From contig NZ_CANNCR010000002.1 of assembly GCF_947503125.1 (NCBI RefSeq), positions 186,001 to 250,000 on the forward strand: a stretch of 64,000 nt of DNA, in the 5' to 3' direction. The notes under the pieces are model-generated. The model worked only from the letters and a program-made list of their open reading frames with translations. It did no database searches and was not told where the DNA came from. The stretch is from an uncultured Metabacillus sp. (GTDB lineage Bacteria > Bacillota > Bacilli > Bacillales > Bacillaceae). The position numbers and the translations under genes were made by a program. Shown one piece after another: positions 41,717-51,091 of the stretch. Position 1 is the stretch's first letter, and every line of letters starts with the position of its first letter.

Positions 41717-42388
41717 TTAAAGGCTGTTTAACGGTTGTATACATTTTGCATTGTCATTACGCGGTGAATTGACAATGTTCGAAACCGGATAAGCATCCAT
41801 CAGATTTGCTTCATATGGGCTAAGAAAGGAATGTAATGTATCAAGGTTTTGGAAGTCCCTATTAAGCCAACGCTCATATGTTTCAGGAGGAAGAATAACA
41901 GGCATGCGATCATGAACATCTTTTGTAAGTTCATTTGCTGTCGTTGTGATAATTGTACATGTGTAAAGCGGTTTTTCATCACCTAAATTTGATTGTTCCC
42001 AAAGTCCTGCAAATGCAAAAGGTCGACGATCCTTCATGGTAAACCGATATGGTTGTTTTTTATTATCCTGTTTTTTCCATTCGAAAAAGCCATCGCATAA
42101 GATTAAACATCTTTTTTTCTTAAAAGCCTGTCTAAAGCTTTGTTTCTGGGCAATCGTTTCCGCCCTTGCATTTATTAGCTTATTCCCAATCTTTAAATCC
42201 TTTGACCATGGAGGGACAAGCCCCCAACGCATCGAAACTCCCACCCGATTTCGCCCATTAGACCCAACGACCAATATATCCTGGGATGGGGCAATATTAA
42301 ATCGGTATTTTATCTCCTCATGTATGATAAATTCAAATTGCTCCTGCAGAATTTCCTGCTCTGTTGCTAACGAAAATCGTCCGCACAT
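41717..42388 (-). CDS. SRAP/HMCES-family DNA-protein crosslink protein (YedK-like)
   Basis: 223 residues from the ATG at 42388, chosen because the mature protein must start Met-Cys (MCGRFS, Cys2 is catalytic). NIAPSQDILVV, WGLVPPWSK, NARAETI, CDGFFEWKK (Glu) and DVHDRMPVIL (His) are the SRAP active-site motifs. These proteins crosslink to abasic sites in single-stranded DNA to shield them. A 22-residue upstream extension has no support. Confidence 0.93.
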   Translation of the reverse strand: MCGRFSLATEQEILQEQFEFIIHEEIKYRFNIAPSQDILVVGSNGRNRVGVSMRWGLVPPWSKDLKIGNKLINARAETIAQKQSFRQAFKKKRCLILCDGFFEWKKQDNKKQPYRFTMKDRRPFAFAGLWEQSNLGDEKPLYTCTIITTTANELTKDVHDRMPVILPPETYERWLNRDFQNLDTLHSFLSPYEANLMDAYPVSNIVNSPRNDNAKCIQPLNSL

Positions 42389-42535
42389 TGATAAACACCG
42401 CCGTTTATTTTCTGATCTTTCTATATAATAAAGCAAAACATAACAGATTTTCAAACATAGTATTAATCAACATAAAATTGATAAACTTTGAAAAGATTAA
42501 TCAGTAGATAACATACTTAGGAGGAACAGTCCAAT

Positions 42536-44008
42536 ATGGCTAAACTGATAATCTGTCTGCTTTTTTGCCTTGTGTCTACACTTTTTTCAACAAGTATCCA
42601 CCATATAAGCGCAAATAACTGGACAACTGATCTTAAAAGCCAATTAAATAAACTGCTGAATTATCATCCAATATTACAAGGAACTCTTGCTGGGGTAAGT
42701 ATTCGTTCATCGTCTAATGGTGAATTACTCTATTCTTATAATGGTGACCTACGTTTAACACCTGCCTCTAACAGGAAGCTGTTTAACGCTGCGGCAGCTT
42801 TAGAAACATTAGGAAAAGATTATCAATTTCATACTGAATTCCTGACAGATGGGTCAATTAATTGGAAGGTGCTTGTTGGAAACCTTTATGTAAGAGGAAA
42901 AGGAGATCCTACTCTTTTACCTGAAGACTTTGATCGGCTGGCGCAAGAATTAAAAAAGAAAGGGGTTAAAATAATACAAGGGGATTTGATTGGGGATGAT
43001 TCTTGGTATGATGATATCCGTTATTCGATTGATGTCCCTTGGAGTGATGAGACTTTTTATTATGGTGCGCAAATCTCTGCTTTAACAATTGCCCCTGATA
43101 AGGAGTATAACCCAGGGACTGTAAATATTGAGATTATCCCTCACAACAAAACGAACAATAAAGCTATGATCAATGTACATCCGCAAACAAGAATAGTCAA
43201 GATTATTAATAAAACAAATACAGTATCGGATAAAGGAGAAAACACCATTAGTATCTGTCGAGAACATGGTTCGAATATAATAACAGTTAAAGGAACAATA
43301 CCAATCAATACGCCAATACAGAAAGAATCAATTGCTGTTTGGGAACCGACTTTGCATGCTGTTCAATGGTTGAAACATTCACTAAAAAAACAAGGAATAA
43401 GGTTGGTTGGCGATGAAAAAGTTGGAGTGACACCTGATAAAGCAAAACTAATCCTTTCTCACCGTTCAATGCCTTTATCAGAATTGCTAATACCGTTTAT
43501 GAAATTAAGCAACAATAGCCATGGAGAGATCTTAATTAAGGAAATGGGAAAGGTATTTAAAAATAATGGCAGCTGGGAAGCTGGTCTGGAGGTTGAACGA
43601 CTTGCCCTTGCTGAATTGGGTGTCAATACAAGTAACATAGAATTTAGGGATGGATCTGGGATCTCACACTTAAATTTGACCTCAGCAAATGAACTTTCGA
43701 ATTTGCTTTATCAAGTGAAAAAACGGGAATGGTTTCCGATCTTTTTAAACTCTTTGCCTATTGCCGGATCCAAGGAAAAAATGATCGGAGGGACATTACG
43801 TAAACGCATGACAAGTCCACCTTTAAATAAACATGTTATAGCAAAAACAGGCACCCTAACAAATGTGACGTCTCTTTGCGGCTATGTGCAAACGAAGAAA
43901 GGTGAAACGGTCATTTTCTCCATACTCATGAATCATCTACATAATGAAGCTGAAGGAAAACTTGTGGAAGAGGAAATTGTAAAGTTGATCGCTAATGGTG
44001 ATTTTTAA
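42536..44008 (+). CDS. dacC: D-Ala-D-Ala carboxypeptidase/endopeptidase, S13 family (PBP4a-like)
   Basis: 490 residues, close to B. subtilis DacC (491). Signal peptide (residues 1-26), then TPASNRKLF (S-x-x-K with the active Ser near residue 78), LSNNSHGE (S-x-N) and AKTGTLT (K-T-G). The long insert between the first two motifs is typical of S13 enzymes. It trims or cuts peptidoglycan cross-links outside the membrane. AGGAGGAACAGTCCAAT precedes the ATG. Confidence 0.92.
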   Translation: MAKLIICLLFCLVSTLFSTSIHHISANNWTTDLKSQLNKLLNYHPILQGTLAGVSIRSSSNGELLYSYNGDLRLTPASNRKLFNAAAALETLGKDYQFHTEFLTDGSINWKVLVGNLYVRGKGDPTLLPEDFDRLAQELKKKGVKIIQGDLIGDDSWYDDIRYSIDVPWSDETFYYGAQISALTIAPDKEYNPGTVNIEIIPHNKTNNKAMINVHPQTRIVKIINKTNTVSDKGENTISICREHGSNIITVKGTIPINTPIQKESIAVWEPTLHAVQWLKHSLKKQGIRLVGDEKVGVTPDKAKLILSHRSMPLSELLIPFMKLSNNSHGEILIKEMGKVFKNNGSWEAGLEVERLALAELGVNTSNIEFRDGSGISHLNLTSANELSNLLYQVKKREWFPIFLNSLPIAGSKEKMIGGTLRKRMTSPPLNKHVIAKTGTLTNVTSLCGYVQTKKGETVIFSILMNHLHNEAEGKLVEEEIVKLIANGDF

Positions 44009-44099
44009 TTAAAAAAGCAGACTTTTTGAATCGTATCTTTTTCTTTGAAATAATAGAAATGACGTGCATTATATTACTAATGGGAGGAGCAAGGATTTT

Positions 44100-44744
44100 A
44101 TGAAGGTATTTGTAGTTGGTGCTAATGGGCAAATAGGTAAACAGCTTGCTCAAATCTTAAAAGAAAGTGGAGAACACACTGTTCGGGCAATGGTACGAAA
44201 AGATGAACAAATGAGGATGTTTTCGGAAAATGGAATTGAGGCAGTAATAGCAGATTTAGAAGGTAGTGTAGATGAAATCGCAAAAGCTGCCAGCGGCTGT
44301 GACACCATTGTTTTCACTGCAGGTTCCGGCGGACATACTGGGGCAGATAAAACACTATTAATTGATCTTGATGGGGCTGTAAAAACAATTGAAGCAGCAG
44401 AAAAAGCTGGTATTAATCGGTTTATCATGGTAAGTGCACTTCAAGCCCACAATAGAGAGAATTGGAATGAAAAAATAAAGCCTTATTATGTTGCGAAACA
44501 TTATGCTGATAAAATGCTCATGAAATCTGATTTAAATTATACAATTATCCGGCCTGGAGGATTACTAAATGAACCAGGTAAAGGTAAAATATCTGTTGGA
44601 GAAAATTTAATGAGAACGACAATTCCTCGTGAAGACGTAGCACGAACAATTATGGCCAGCTTAAATGAGGAGCATACTTATCATCGTTCATTTGACCTTG
44701 TTACTGGAGAAGAATCAATTTCAGATGCCTTGAAAAAGGTTTAA
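44100..44744 (+). CDS. yhfK: Atypical SDR, NAD(P)-binding reductase (YhfK-like)
   Basis: 214 residues, as in B. subtilis YhfK. GANGQIGKQL at residues 8-17 (dinucleotide site), VSALQAHNRENW, YYVAKHYADKMLMKS (Y-x-x-x-K) and YTIIRPGGLLNEPG are atypical SDR features. Substrate unknown. ATG 44100 is supported by GGGAGGAGC upstream. Confidence 0.85.
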   Translation: MKVFVVGANGQIGKQLAQILKESGEHTVRAMVRKDEQMRMFSENGIEAVIADLEGSVDEIAKAASGCDTIVFTAGSGGHTGADKTLLIDLDGAVKTIEAAEKAGINRFIMVSALQAHNRENWNEKIKPYYVAKHYADKMLMKSDLNYTIIRPGGLLNEPGKGKISVGENLMRTTIPREDVARTIMASLNEEHTYHRSFDLVTGEESISDALKKV

Positions 44745-44760
44745 GTTAAAGAAGTATTTA

Positions 44761-44802
44761 AACCCTTTTTACAGAGAGTTCTTTCTGTAAAAGGGTTTTT
44801 TA
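44761..44802 (+). terminator. Terminator
   Basis: AACCCTTTTTACAGA pairs with TCTGTAAAAGGGTT, followed by TTTT. Confidence 0.92.
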
Positions 44803-45138
44803 CGTTCTTTTAAACTTGCCGGTTAATTTAATCAGTATAAACTAGAGAGTTTTTAAAAGAAACACTGTTTTTTATAAATAGTAGACTGATTTTTTTATGT
44901 AAGTGTAAAATTTATTCCCCTATAATTAAATTGAATTCTCAATTTTCTGCTTTTTAAAAATGTAAGTGCTTTCAATACCTGGTTTTTATGTTTAATTACA
45001 GGAGGTGATTAATCAGTCCTAAAAAAGCAGATTTTTTTGAATTTAATGATGAATTTAACCGCTAGAACTTATTATAATTTGCGTCATTTACTTATTTAGT
45101 AAGCTTTAAATTTTAACGGAAAGGTGATGAACAAGAAC
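44803..45138. other. Upstream region of the rhamnogalacturonan lyase gene
   Basis: An AT-rich stretch of about 330 bases. It contains the candidate cre site at 44961-44974 and an isolated AGGAGGTGATTAATC ribosome-binding-like sequence at 45000 without a frame. No gene seen. Confidence 0.5.
44961..44974 (+). promoter_or_regulatory. Candidate catabolite-responsive element (cre)
   Basis: TGTAAGTGCTTTCA matches the CcpA cre consensus TGWAARCGYTWNCA at all but one position (T for the central C). Catabolite control is expected for a polysaccharide lyase. Confidence 0.5.
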
Positions 45139-47688
45139 GTGAAAAAACAATCACTAACCAAAAAGGTTTTAGCAGCATCCCTAGCAGTTCCTCTATTAAT
45201 GTCAGGTTTTCAAAGCAATGCATCAGCTAAAACGGATAACCCAATTAAGGGGAATGGAATCCAATTAGAATATCTTGATAGGGGTCTCGTTGCAGCTTCT
45301 ACATCTGAAGGTAATTTTTTAAGCTGGAGGCTGTTAGCCGATGAGGTTACCAGACAATCAGATACCGGTTTAACTGGGGTAAACTTTCATCTTTATCGTA
45401 ACGGTGAAAAAATTGCCACGATAAAAGATAGTACAAACTATTTAGATGCAAATGGATCGCCAACGTCAACTTACTATGTAAAGGCAGTTAAAAATGGTAA
45501 AGAAATCGATCAAAGCAGTAAAACAACATCTTGGGAACATACATATTACGATTTAAGATTAAAAAAGCCGGCAGATGGTGTCACTCCAAGTGGTGAAGCA
45601 TATTCTTACACGGCAAATGATATGAGTATAGGGGATGTTGACGGTGATGGTCAATATGAATTCTTTGTAAAGTGGGATCCTACAAACTCAAAGGATGTAT
45701 CACAAAAAGGCTATACAGGAAAAACGTATATTGATTGTTACACATTCGATGGCACATTGTTATATCGAATAGATCATGGGGTCAATATCCGCTCTGGAGC
45801 ACATTATACGCAATTTTTAGTCTATGATTTCGATGGAGATGGTAAATCCGAATTAATGTTTAAAACAGCACCAGGAACAAAAGTAATTAGATATGATAAG
45901 CAAGGTAATATCAAATCCGAGGACTATATTACTATGCCAAAAGAGGATCGAAAAGCAGGCTACAGTCATCAAGATGATTACCGCATGAGCAGTAAAGATT
46001 ATTATCAACATATAGTAGATATGTTTATGAACTGGCATAACCATGAGGAAGTGATCAATGGAAATTGGCCGTCAACACTAGAAGAAAGCTTTGGTATTGA
46101 AAAGCAATACCAATATCCATTATCAAGAGAGGATGCTGAAAGCTTAGCCGATTATTTTATTGATGAATATGCACCAAGCAGAAGCTCGCGCAATGATCTA
46201 AGAAGTTTTGAAGGATTTATCCTTACTGGCCCTGAGTATTTATCAGTATTTGAAGGTGAAACAGGTAAAGAATTAGAAACAATTCATTATAAGTATGGTC
46301 GTCATGATGATGGATTAATGTGGGGAGACTACGCAATGTCAAGAATCGAGCCGGGCAATCGTGTTGATCGATTCCTTGCAGGTGTAGCCTATTTGGACGG
46401 GAAAAAGCCATACGCTGTTTTCTCACGAGGTTACTATACAAGAACAACAATGGTGACGTATAGCTGGGACGGGGAGCATCTCAAGGAAAACTGGTCAGTT
46501 GATAGTGGATGGACACCAATGAGCAATCCTTTCAATGATAGTCCTCATGGTAAATTTGGAACTAGTGAGGAATTTGGTTCTCTTACAACTCAAGGTGCGC
46601 ATTCATTGAGTACCGCAGATGTTGACGGGGATGGAAAGCAAGAAATCATTTATGGGTCTGCTACAATTGATCATAATGGTGCATTGCTCTATAGTTCCAC
46701 TGATGTCATGCCGCCGGAAAGTGCAACACCTGGTGTAACAGCTGGTTTAGGTCATGGAGATGCCTTGCATGTCACAGATATTGATCCGGAACGCGAGGGC
46801 TTAGAAATTTTTATGGTTCACGAAGGCGGAAGATATGCACCATACGGATATGCACTAAGGGATGCGAAAACCGGAGAGGTGATATACGGCGGATACACTG
46901 GTAAGGATACAGGCCGAGGTATGATCGGTGATGTTGAACCAGACACTAAAGGGTTGGAGACTTGGGCAGTTGGATTATGGTCAGCAAATGGTACTAAACT
47001 CAGCGACCAGGCACCAGGTACAAATATGAATATTAAGTGGTCTCCTGATATGACAACACAGATTGTCAGTGGATCAATCGATAGTACACCAACAATTAAT
47101 AATTGGAAAAAAGGAACGGTTTTAACAGCAGAAAATACACGAACAAATAATCATACGAAAGGGAATCCTTCATTAGTAGCTGATGTTTTTGGTGATTGGC
47201 GTGAAGAGCTGCTTGTTCGTACTGCTGACAGTCAAGCAATCCGAATTTTCCTAAGCACAGAGGTAACAGATCGGAAATTATATACATTAATGCACGATCC
47301 ACAATACAGAACCGGTATTGCATGGCAAAATGTTGGCTATAACCAACCAGCATACACAAGCTTTTATTTCGCATCAGATACAGATTGGGGAGAGGTTCCT
47401 GTACCTGACATAGAAATACCAAGTAAATTGAGTGTTTTAAAAAATATCCTTTCTACAATTATAGAAAATAAAGAAATCGAAGCACCGCTTTCTTCACAAC
47501 TAGCCAATACTTTAAAACAAGCTCAACTCCATGAAAGAAAAGGTAACAAAAAACAAATGATTTCATTTGTTGAAAGATTCATTGATCAGGTAAAGGACGC
47601 TTCTGTGAAAAATAATGTTTCAGAAGATGCAAGAGAACTTCTGGTAAACCAGTCAGAACATATAATGAACGATTTAAATAATGAATAA
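45139..47688 (+). CDS. Secreted rhamnogalacturonan lyase, PL11 family
   Basis: 849 residues with a signal peptide (SLTKKVLAASLAVPLLMSGF, cut after NASA). A PL11 beta-propeller follows: IGDVDGDGQYEFFVKWDPTNSKD (shortened: DVDGDG), VYDFDGDGKSELMFKTAPG, SHQDDYRMSS, GDYAMSRIEPGNRVDRFLAG, LSTADVDGDGKQEI, repeated D-x-D-x-D-G calcium sites. The last 80 residues are an extra helical domain (LERKGNKKQMISF type) common at the ends of secreted enzymes. It degrades pectin rhamnogalacturonan I. GTG 45139 has the best spacing to AAAGGTGAT; GTG/ATG at 45124/45127 overlap that site. Confidence 0.9.
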   Translation: MKKQSLTKKVLAASLAVPLLMSGFQSNASAKTDNPIKGNGIQLEYLDRGLVAASTSEGNFLSWRLLADEVTRQSDTGLTGVNFHLYRNGEKIATIKDSTNYLDANGSPTSTYYVKAVKNGKEIDQSSKTTSWEHTYYDLRLKKPADGVTPSGEAYSYTANDMSIGDVDGDGQYEFFVKWDPTNSKDVSQKGYTGKTYIDCYTFDGTLLYRIDHGVNIRSGAHYTQFLVYDFDGDGKSELMFKTAPGTKVIRYDKQGNIKSEDYITMPKEDRKAGYSHQDDYRMSSKDYYQHIVDMFMNWHNHEEVINGNWPSTLEESFGIEKQYQYPLSREDAESLADYFIDEYAPSRSSRNDLRSFEGFILTGPEYLSVFEGETGKELETIHYKYGRHDDGLMWGDYAMSRIEPGNRVDRFLAGVAYLDGKKPYAVFSRGYYTRTTMVTYSWDGEHLKENWSVDSGWTPMSNPFNDSPHGKFGTSEEFGSLTTQGAHSLSTADVDGDGKQEIIYGSATIDHNGALLYSSTDVMPPESATPGVTAGLGHGDALHVTDIDPEREGLEIFMVHEGGRYAPYGYALRDAKTGEVIYGGYTGKDTGRGMIGDVEPDTKGLETWAVGLWSANGTKLSDQAPGTNMNIKWSPDMTTQIVSGSIDSTPTINNWKKGTVLTAENTRTNNHTKGNPSLVADVFGDWREELLVRTADSQAIRIFLSTEVTDRKLYTLMHDPQYRTGIAWQNVGYNQPAYTSFYFASDTDWGEVPVPDIEIPSKLSVLKNILSTIIENKEIEAPLSSQLANTLKQAQLHERKGNKKQMISFVERFIDQVKDASVKNNVSEDARELLVNQSEHIMNDLNNE

Positions 47689-47698
47689 TTGAAATTGT

Positions 47699-47730
47699 CG
47701 TCTCCCAATCTCAAGGGAGGCGATTTTCAG
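47699..47730 (+). terminator. Terminator
   Basis: CGTCTCCC pairs with GGGAGGCG, followed by ATTTTC. Confidence 0.7.
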
Positions 47731-47847
47731 TTTAAAAGGATTTCCTCTTATACTGATTTCTTTTTCCAGAAACGGGTAAGATATATATGACTTGTAAAGA
47801 TTCGGAAAATAGTACAGGTGAAAAAATCCATACAAGGGGGAAGAATC

Positions 47848-48651
47848 ATGCTAATTCCAGAGCAGCGAATACAGCTACACGGATTTAATAACTTAACAAA
47901 ATCACTAAGTTTTAATATGTACGATATTTGCTTTACAAAAACGAGGGAAGAACGGGAGGCATATATTGAATATATTGATGAACAATATAATGCTGAACGA
48001 TTAACAAATATCTTAAAAAATGTAACAGATATTATTGGTGCTCATGTACTTAATATCGCAAAACAAGATTATGTACCTCAAGGAGCAAGTGTGACGATCT
48101 TGGTATCAGAAGGACCGATCGTAGAGGTCCCAACAGAATCCTATGATGAATCACCGGGTCCGCTGCCAGAAGCAGTTGCTCTCAGTTTAGATAAAAGTCA
48201 TATTACCGTTCATACCTATCCTGAATTCCATCCGAATGAAGGGATCAGTACCTTTCGGGCAGATATCGATGTTTCGACATGCGGAGAAATTTCCCCATTA
48301 AAAGCACTTAATTATTTAATTCATTCATTCGATACCGATATCATGACAATGGATTATCGTGTTCGCGGCTTTACAAGAGATATAAATGGAGATAAATTAT
48401 TTATCGATCATGATATAAGCTCAATCCAAAATTACATCCCTGATGAAGTGAAGGAACAGTATGATATGATTGATGTAAATATTTATCAAGAGAATATCTT
48501 TCATACAAAATGTAAGCTGAAAAAATTTGATTTAAATAATTATCTGTTTGGTTATACAAAGGAAAAACTAAGCAGAAAGGAACAAGATGAAATAACGGAT
48601 CGTTTAACAAGAGAGATGGATGAAATTTTTTATGGAAAAAATATTAATTAG
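47848..48651 (+). CDS. speD: S-adenosylmethionine decarboxylase proenzyme
   Basis: 267 residues, the long SpeD (E. coli-type) form. [16 protein letters not shown] holds the self-cleavage Ser that becomes the pyruvoyl group, followed by [20 protein letters not shown] with the active-site Cys. It makes decarboxylated AdoMet for spermidine synthesis. ATG 47848 follows AAGGGGGAAG; the earlier frame start at 47818 is unsupported. Confidence 0.93.
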   Translation: MLIPEQRIQLHGFNNLTKSLSFNMYDICFTKTREEREAYIEYIDEQYNAERLTNILKNVTDIIGAHVLNIAKQDYVPQGASVTILVSEGPIVEVPTESYDESPGPLPEAVALSLDKSHITVHTYPEFHPNEGISTFRADIDVSTCGEISPLKALNYLIHSFDTDIMTMDYRVRGFTRDINGDKLFIDHDISSIQNYIPDEVKEQYDMIDVNIYQENIFHTKCKLKKFDLNNYLFGYTKEKLSRKEQDEITDRLTREMDEIFYGKNIN

Positions 48652-48660
48652 GTTAATTTC

Positions 48661-48694
48661 AAAAAGGGGAGAGATGTCAATCTCTTCCCCTTTT
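48661..48694 (+). terminator. speD terminator
   Basis: AAAAAGGGGAGAGAT pairs with ATCTCTTCCCCTTTT. Confidence 0.85.
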
Positions 48695-48728
48695 GAAATT
48701 TAAACTTCTTTTGTTTAAAGATGGTATG

Positions 48729-48971
48729 TTATTTCAAAATATTTTTTTCGAAAAGTGAAGTGATTTTTTTGTTGCGAACTTCTCTTTCCTCCTCTGAGGC
48801 CAAATCATACTTTTTTAAGTGATGGAACAGCTCATTTAGGTCATTTTGGCTTCGTGGGACGGTTAAAAAGTTAGCGCATTTCTCCGCTAATTCCGATAAA
48901 AGAAAAGGGGATTGTTCCTCAAGCTTTTTCTTCACATCTTCTACTGAATGGTCAATGTTACAAGGGCTCAC
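48729..48971 (-). CDS. Hypothetical protein downstream of moaA
   Basis: 80 residues from the GTG at 48971, which follows AGGAGGAATC on the minus strand. Sequence SPCNIDHSVEDVKKKLEEQSP at the start is followed by helices, and the protein is charged. It lies 13 bases after moaA, in the same operon with fdhD, which suggests a link to molybdoenzyme maturation. Longer versions run into moaA in another frame and are not supported. Confidence 0.65.
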   Translation of the reverse strand: MSPCNIDHSVEDVKKKLEEQSPFLLSELAEKCANFLTVPRSQNDLNELFHHLKKYDLASEEEREVRNKKITSLFEKNILK

Positions 48972-48984
48972 GTTTTGATTCCTC

Positions 48985-50004
48985 CTAACCTCCGATATGG
49001 GACATTTCAATTTTTTTTCGTTTTGTGGATGCTTCACTGCGCTCAAGTGAATATCGATCTTTTCTGCCATGCCAAATATTTTTAAGAAGCTCAGCCAGTT
49101 CTATATCAGATAGACCAGATCTTATCGGTTCACGTAAATCATGGCCCATGGAAGCAAATAGACAAGTATACAACATTCCGTTTGCAGAAAGACGGGCACG
49201 GTTACATGTTGAACAAAAAGCATCAGATACTGAGGAGATAACACCAATCTCATCATTGGATCCGATATAGCGATACCGTGTAGCCACTTCACCTGTGTAA
49301 TTTGGTTCGATTGCTTCAAGCGGCATGACCTGATGGATATCTTCAATAATTTGCTTTTTAGGGTACACATCTTGAAGGTTCCATTGATTGGTATTGCCAA
49401 CATCCATAAATTCAATAAAGCGTAGAATATGGCCTTTTTTGCGAAAAAATTTAGCCATAGGAATAATTTCATGCTCATTCAGCCCGCGTTTTACAACCAT
49501 ATTGATTTTTACTTTTAAACCGGCATCTGCCGCGGCATCTATTCCCTCAATAACTGTCTGAACAGGAATATTGCGTCCATTTATTTTACCGAACAATTCG
49601 TCATGTAAAGAATCAAGACTAATGGATACCCGTTTTAAGCCGGCTTCTTTTAACTTTTTGGCATATTTAGGAAGAAGGTAGCCGTTTGTCGTCATTGCAA
49701 TATCTTCTACGCCATTAATGCAGCTTATGTTTTCAATGAGTATCGGCAAATCCTTTCTCATTAAAGGTTCGCCGCCGGTAATTCTTATCTTCTGCACTCC
49801 TAAGGATTGAACAAAAAGGTTCGTCAACCGTACAATTTCTTCATAAGATAGAAGTTCATCTCTTTTTAAAAACGGATAATCTGGTCCAAATATTTCTGCA
49901 GGCATACAATACGTACAGCGAAAATTACATTTATCGGTAACAGAAATTCTTAAATCACGAAGCGGGCGGTTAAGATGATCATAAACCGAGTTATTTGCTT
50001 TCAA
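48985..50004 (-). CDS. moaA: GTP 3',8-cyclase MoaA
   Basis: 339 residues. [17 protein letters not shown] with C26, C30 and C33 binds the radical-SAM cluster; [19 protein letters not shown] and SISLDSL follow; [18 protein letters not shown] holds the second cluster; and it ends in HIGG, the essential C-terminal Gly-Gly. It makes the first intermediate of molybdenum cofactor. It is downstream of fdhD and divergent from a molybdopterin oxidoreductase gene. Confidence 0.96.
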   Translation of the reverse strand: MKANNSVYDHLNRPLRDLRISVTDKCNFRCTYCMPAEIFGPDYPFLKRDELLSYEEIVRLTNLFVQSLGVQKIRITGGEPLMRKDLPILIENISCINGVEDIAMTTNGYLLPKYAKKLKEAGLKRVSISLDSLHDELFGKINGRNIPVQTVIEGIDAAADAGLKVKINMVVKRGLNEHEIIPMAKFFRKKGHILRFIEFMDVGNTNQWNLQDVYPKKQIIEDIHQVMPLEAIEPNYTGEVATRYRYIGSNDEIGVISSVSDAFCSTCNRARLSANGMLYTCLFASMGHDLREPIRSGLSDIELAELLKNIWHGRKDRYSLERSEASTKRKKIEMSHIGG

Positions 50005-50064
50005 TATAGATTCCTCCCACTATAGTTTATCCATTTATAACCTTTCCACAAATAAGTTTTTGCT

Positions 50065-50856
50065 TTATCCGTTGATGATTCTCTCAGGATGTGAATAAAT
50101 ATTGAATGATTGCCCGCGGATAAACCCAACTGTAGTTATATTTAAGTCATCTGCAAGATTTATGGCAAGATCAGTTGGTGCGGATTTAGAAAGGACAATT
50201 CCAACTCCGATTTTTGCTGCTTTTACGAGCACTTCTGACGAGATTCTGCCACTAAAGACAATGATTTTATCACGAACAGAAAGTTGATTCATCATACTAT
50301 ATCCATATAATTTATCTAAAGCGTTATGTCTGCCAATGTCTGTCCGAGTGACAACGATCTTTTCAGGGGTACACAATGCTGCATTATGAGCACCGCCGGT
50401 TTCCTGAAAAACAGTACTTCTTTTTTGCATATCATTCATTAGCTTTATACATTGGTCAGGATTAATAGATAGGTTAGTCGTTGCAGTTTTAGCTGTTCGG
50501 GCATCATTATGAAAATAAAACTGTCTGCTCTTACCACAGCAAGAACCAATAAATCGTTTTGAATAATATTGCTGGCTCGTTGTCACATCCGCATGCAATG
50601 TCACATGGGCATAACCGGCATTTTCGTCAATCGTTAAGGCTTTAATATCATCTAGAAATCGAATCACACCTTCTGATGCCAAAAAACCGAAGACCATTTC
50701 TTCAAAATGGGCAGGAGTGCAGACCATAGTAGCAAATTCTTGATTATTAATAAAGATCGTTAATGGAAATTCTGTAACGATATCATCTACAGTATCAAAT
50801 AATTGACCGTTTGTATATTTCCTTATTTTCTGCTCTACACTTATCTTTTTTATCAT
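50065..50856 (-). CDS. fdhD: Formate dehydrogenase accessory sulfurtransferase FdhD
   Basis: 263 residues from ATG 50856 (CAGGTGAATC upstream). FGFLASEGVIRFLDDI, FIGSCCGKSRQFYF with the cysteines that carry sulfur, GGAHNAALCTPEKIVVTRTDIGRHNALDKLYG and FSGRISSEVLVKAAKIGVG are FdhD signatures. It sulfurates the molybdenum cofactor for the formate dehydrogenase-like enzyme encoded divergently at 51092. Confidence 0.94.
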   Translation of the reverse strand: MIKKISVEQKIRKYTNGQLFDTVDDIVTEFPLTIFINNQEFATMVCTPAHFEEMVFGFLASEGVIRFLDDIKALTIDENAGYAHVTLHADVTTSQQYYSKRFIGSCCGKSRQFYFHNDARTAKTATTNLSINPDQCIKLMNDMQKRSTVFQETGGAHNAALCTPEKIVVTRTDIGRHNALDKLYGYSMMNQLSVRDKIIVFSGRISSEVLVKAAKIGVGIVLSKSAPTDLAINLADDLNITTVGFIRGQSFNIYSHPERIING

Positions 50857-51091
50857 ACGATTCACCTGATTTTTAAGATTAATAAAGTATAAACATATTC
50901 TAATTTATTTAACAAGTATAATATCTAGAGAGTTTTATACTTATTTAAAACATAATTAATGAGTTTAACATTTCCTAGGGTTTGGATGATATTTGCTATA
51001 AAGGACAAGGATTATGGAGGATTTTACAGAATTAATTAAGTGAAACAAATAATCATTCTGACTTTCTTTCTATAGATTAGGAGTGAACAAA

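Noticed and set aside
48972-49070. N-terminal extension of the small gene downstream of moaA
   Set aside because: It overlaps the conserved end of moaA in another frame; GTG 48971 has its own ribosome binding site.
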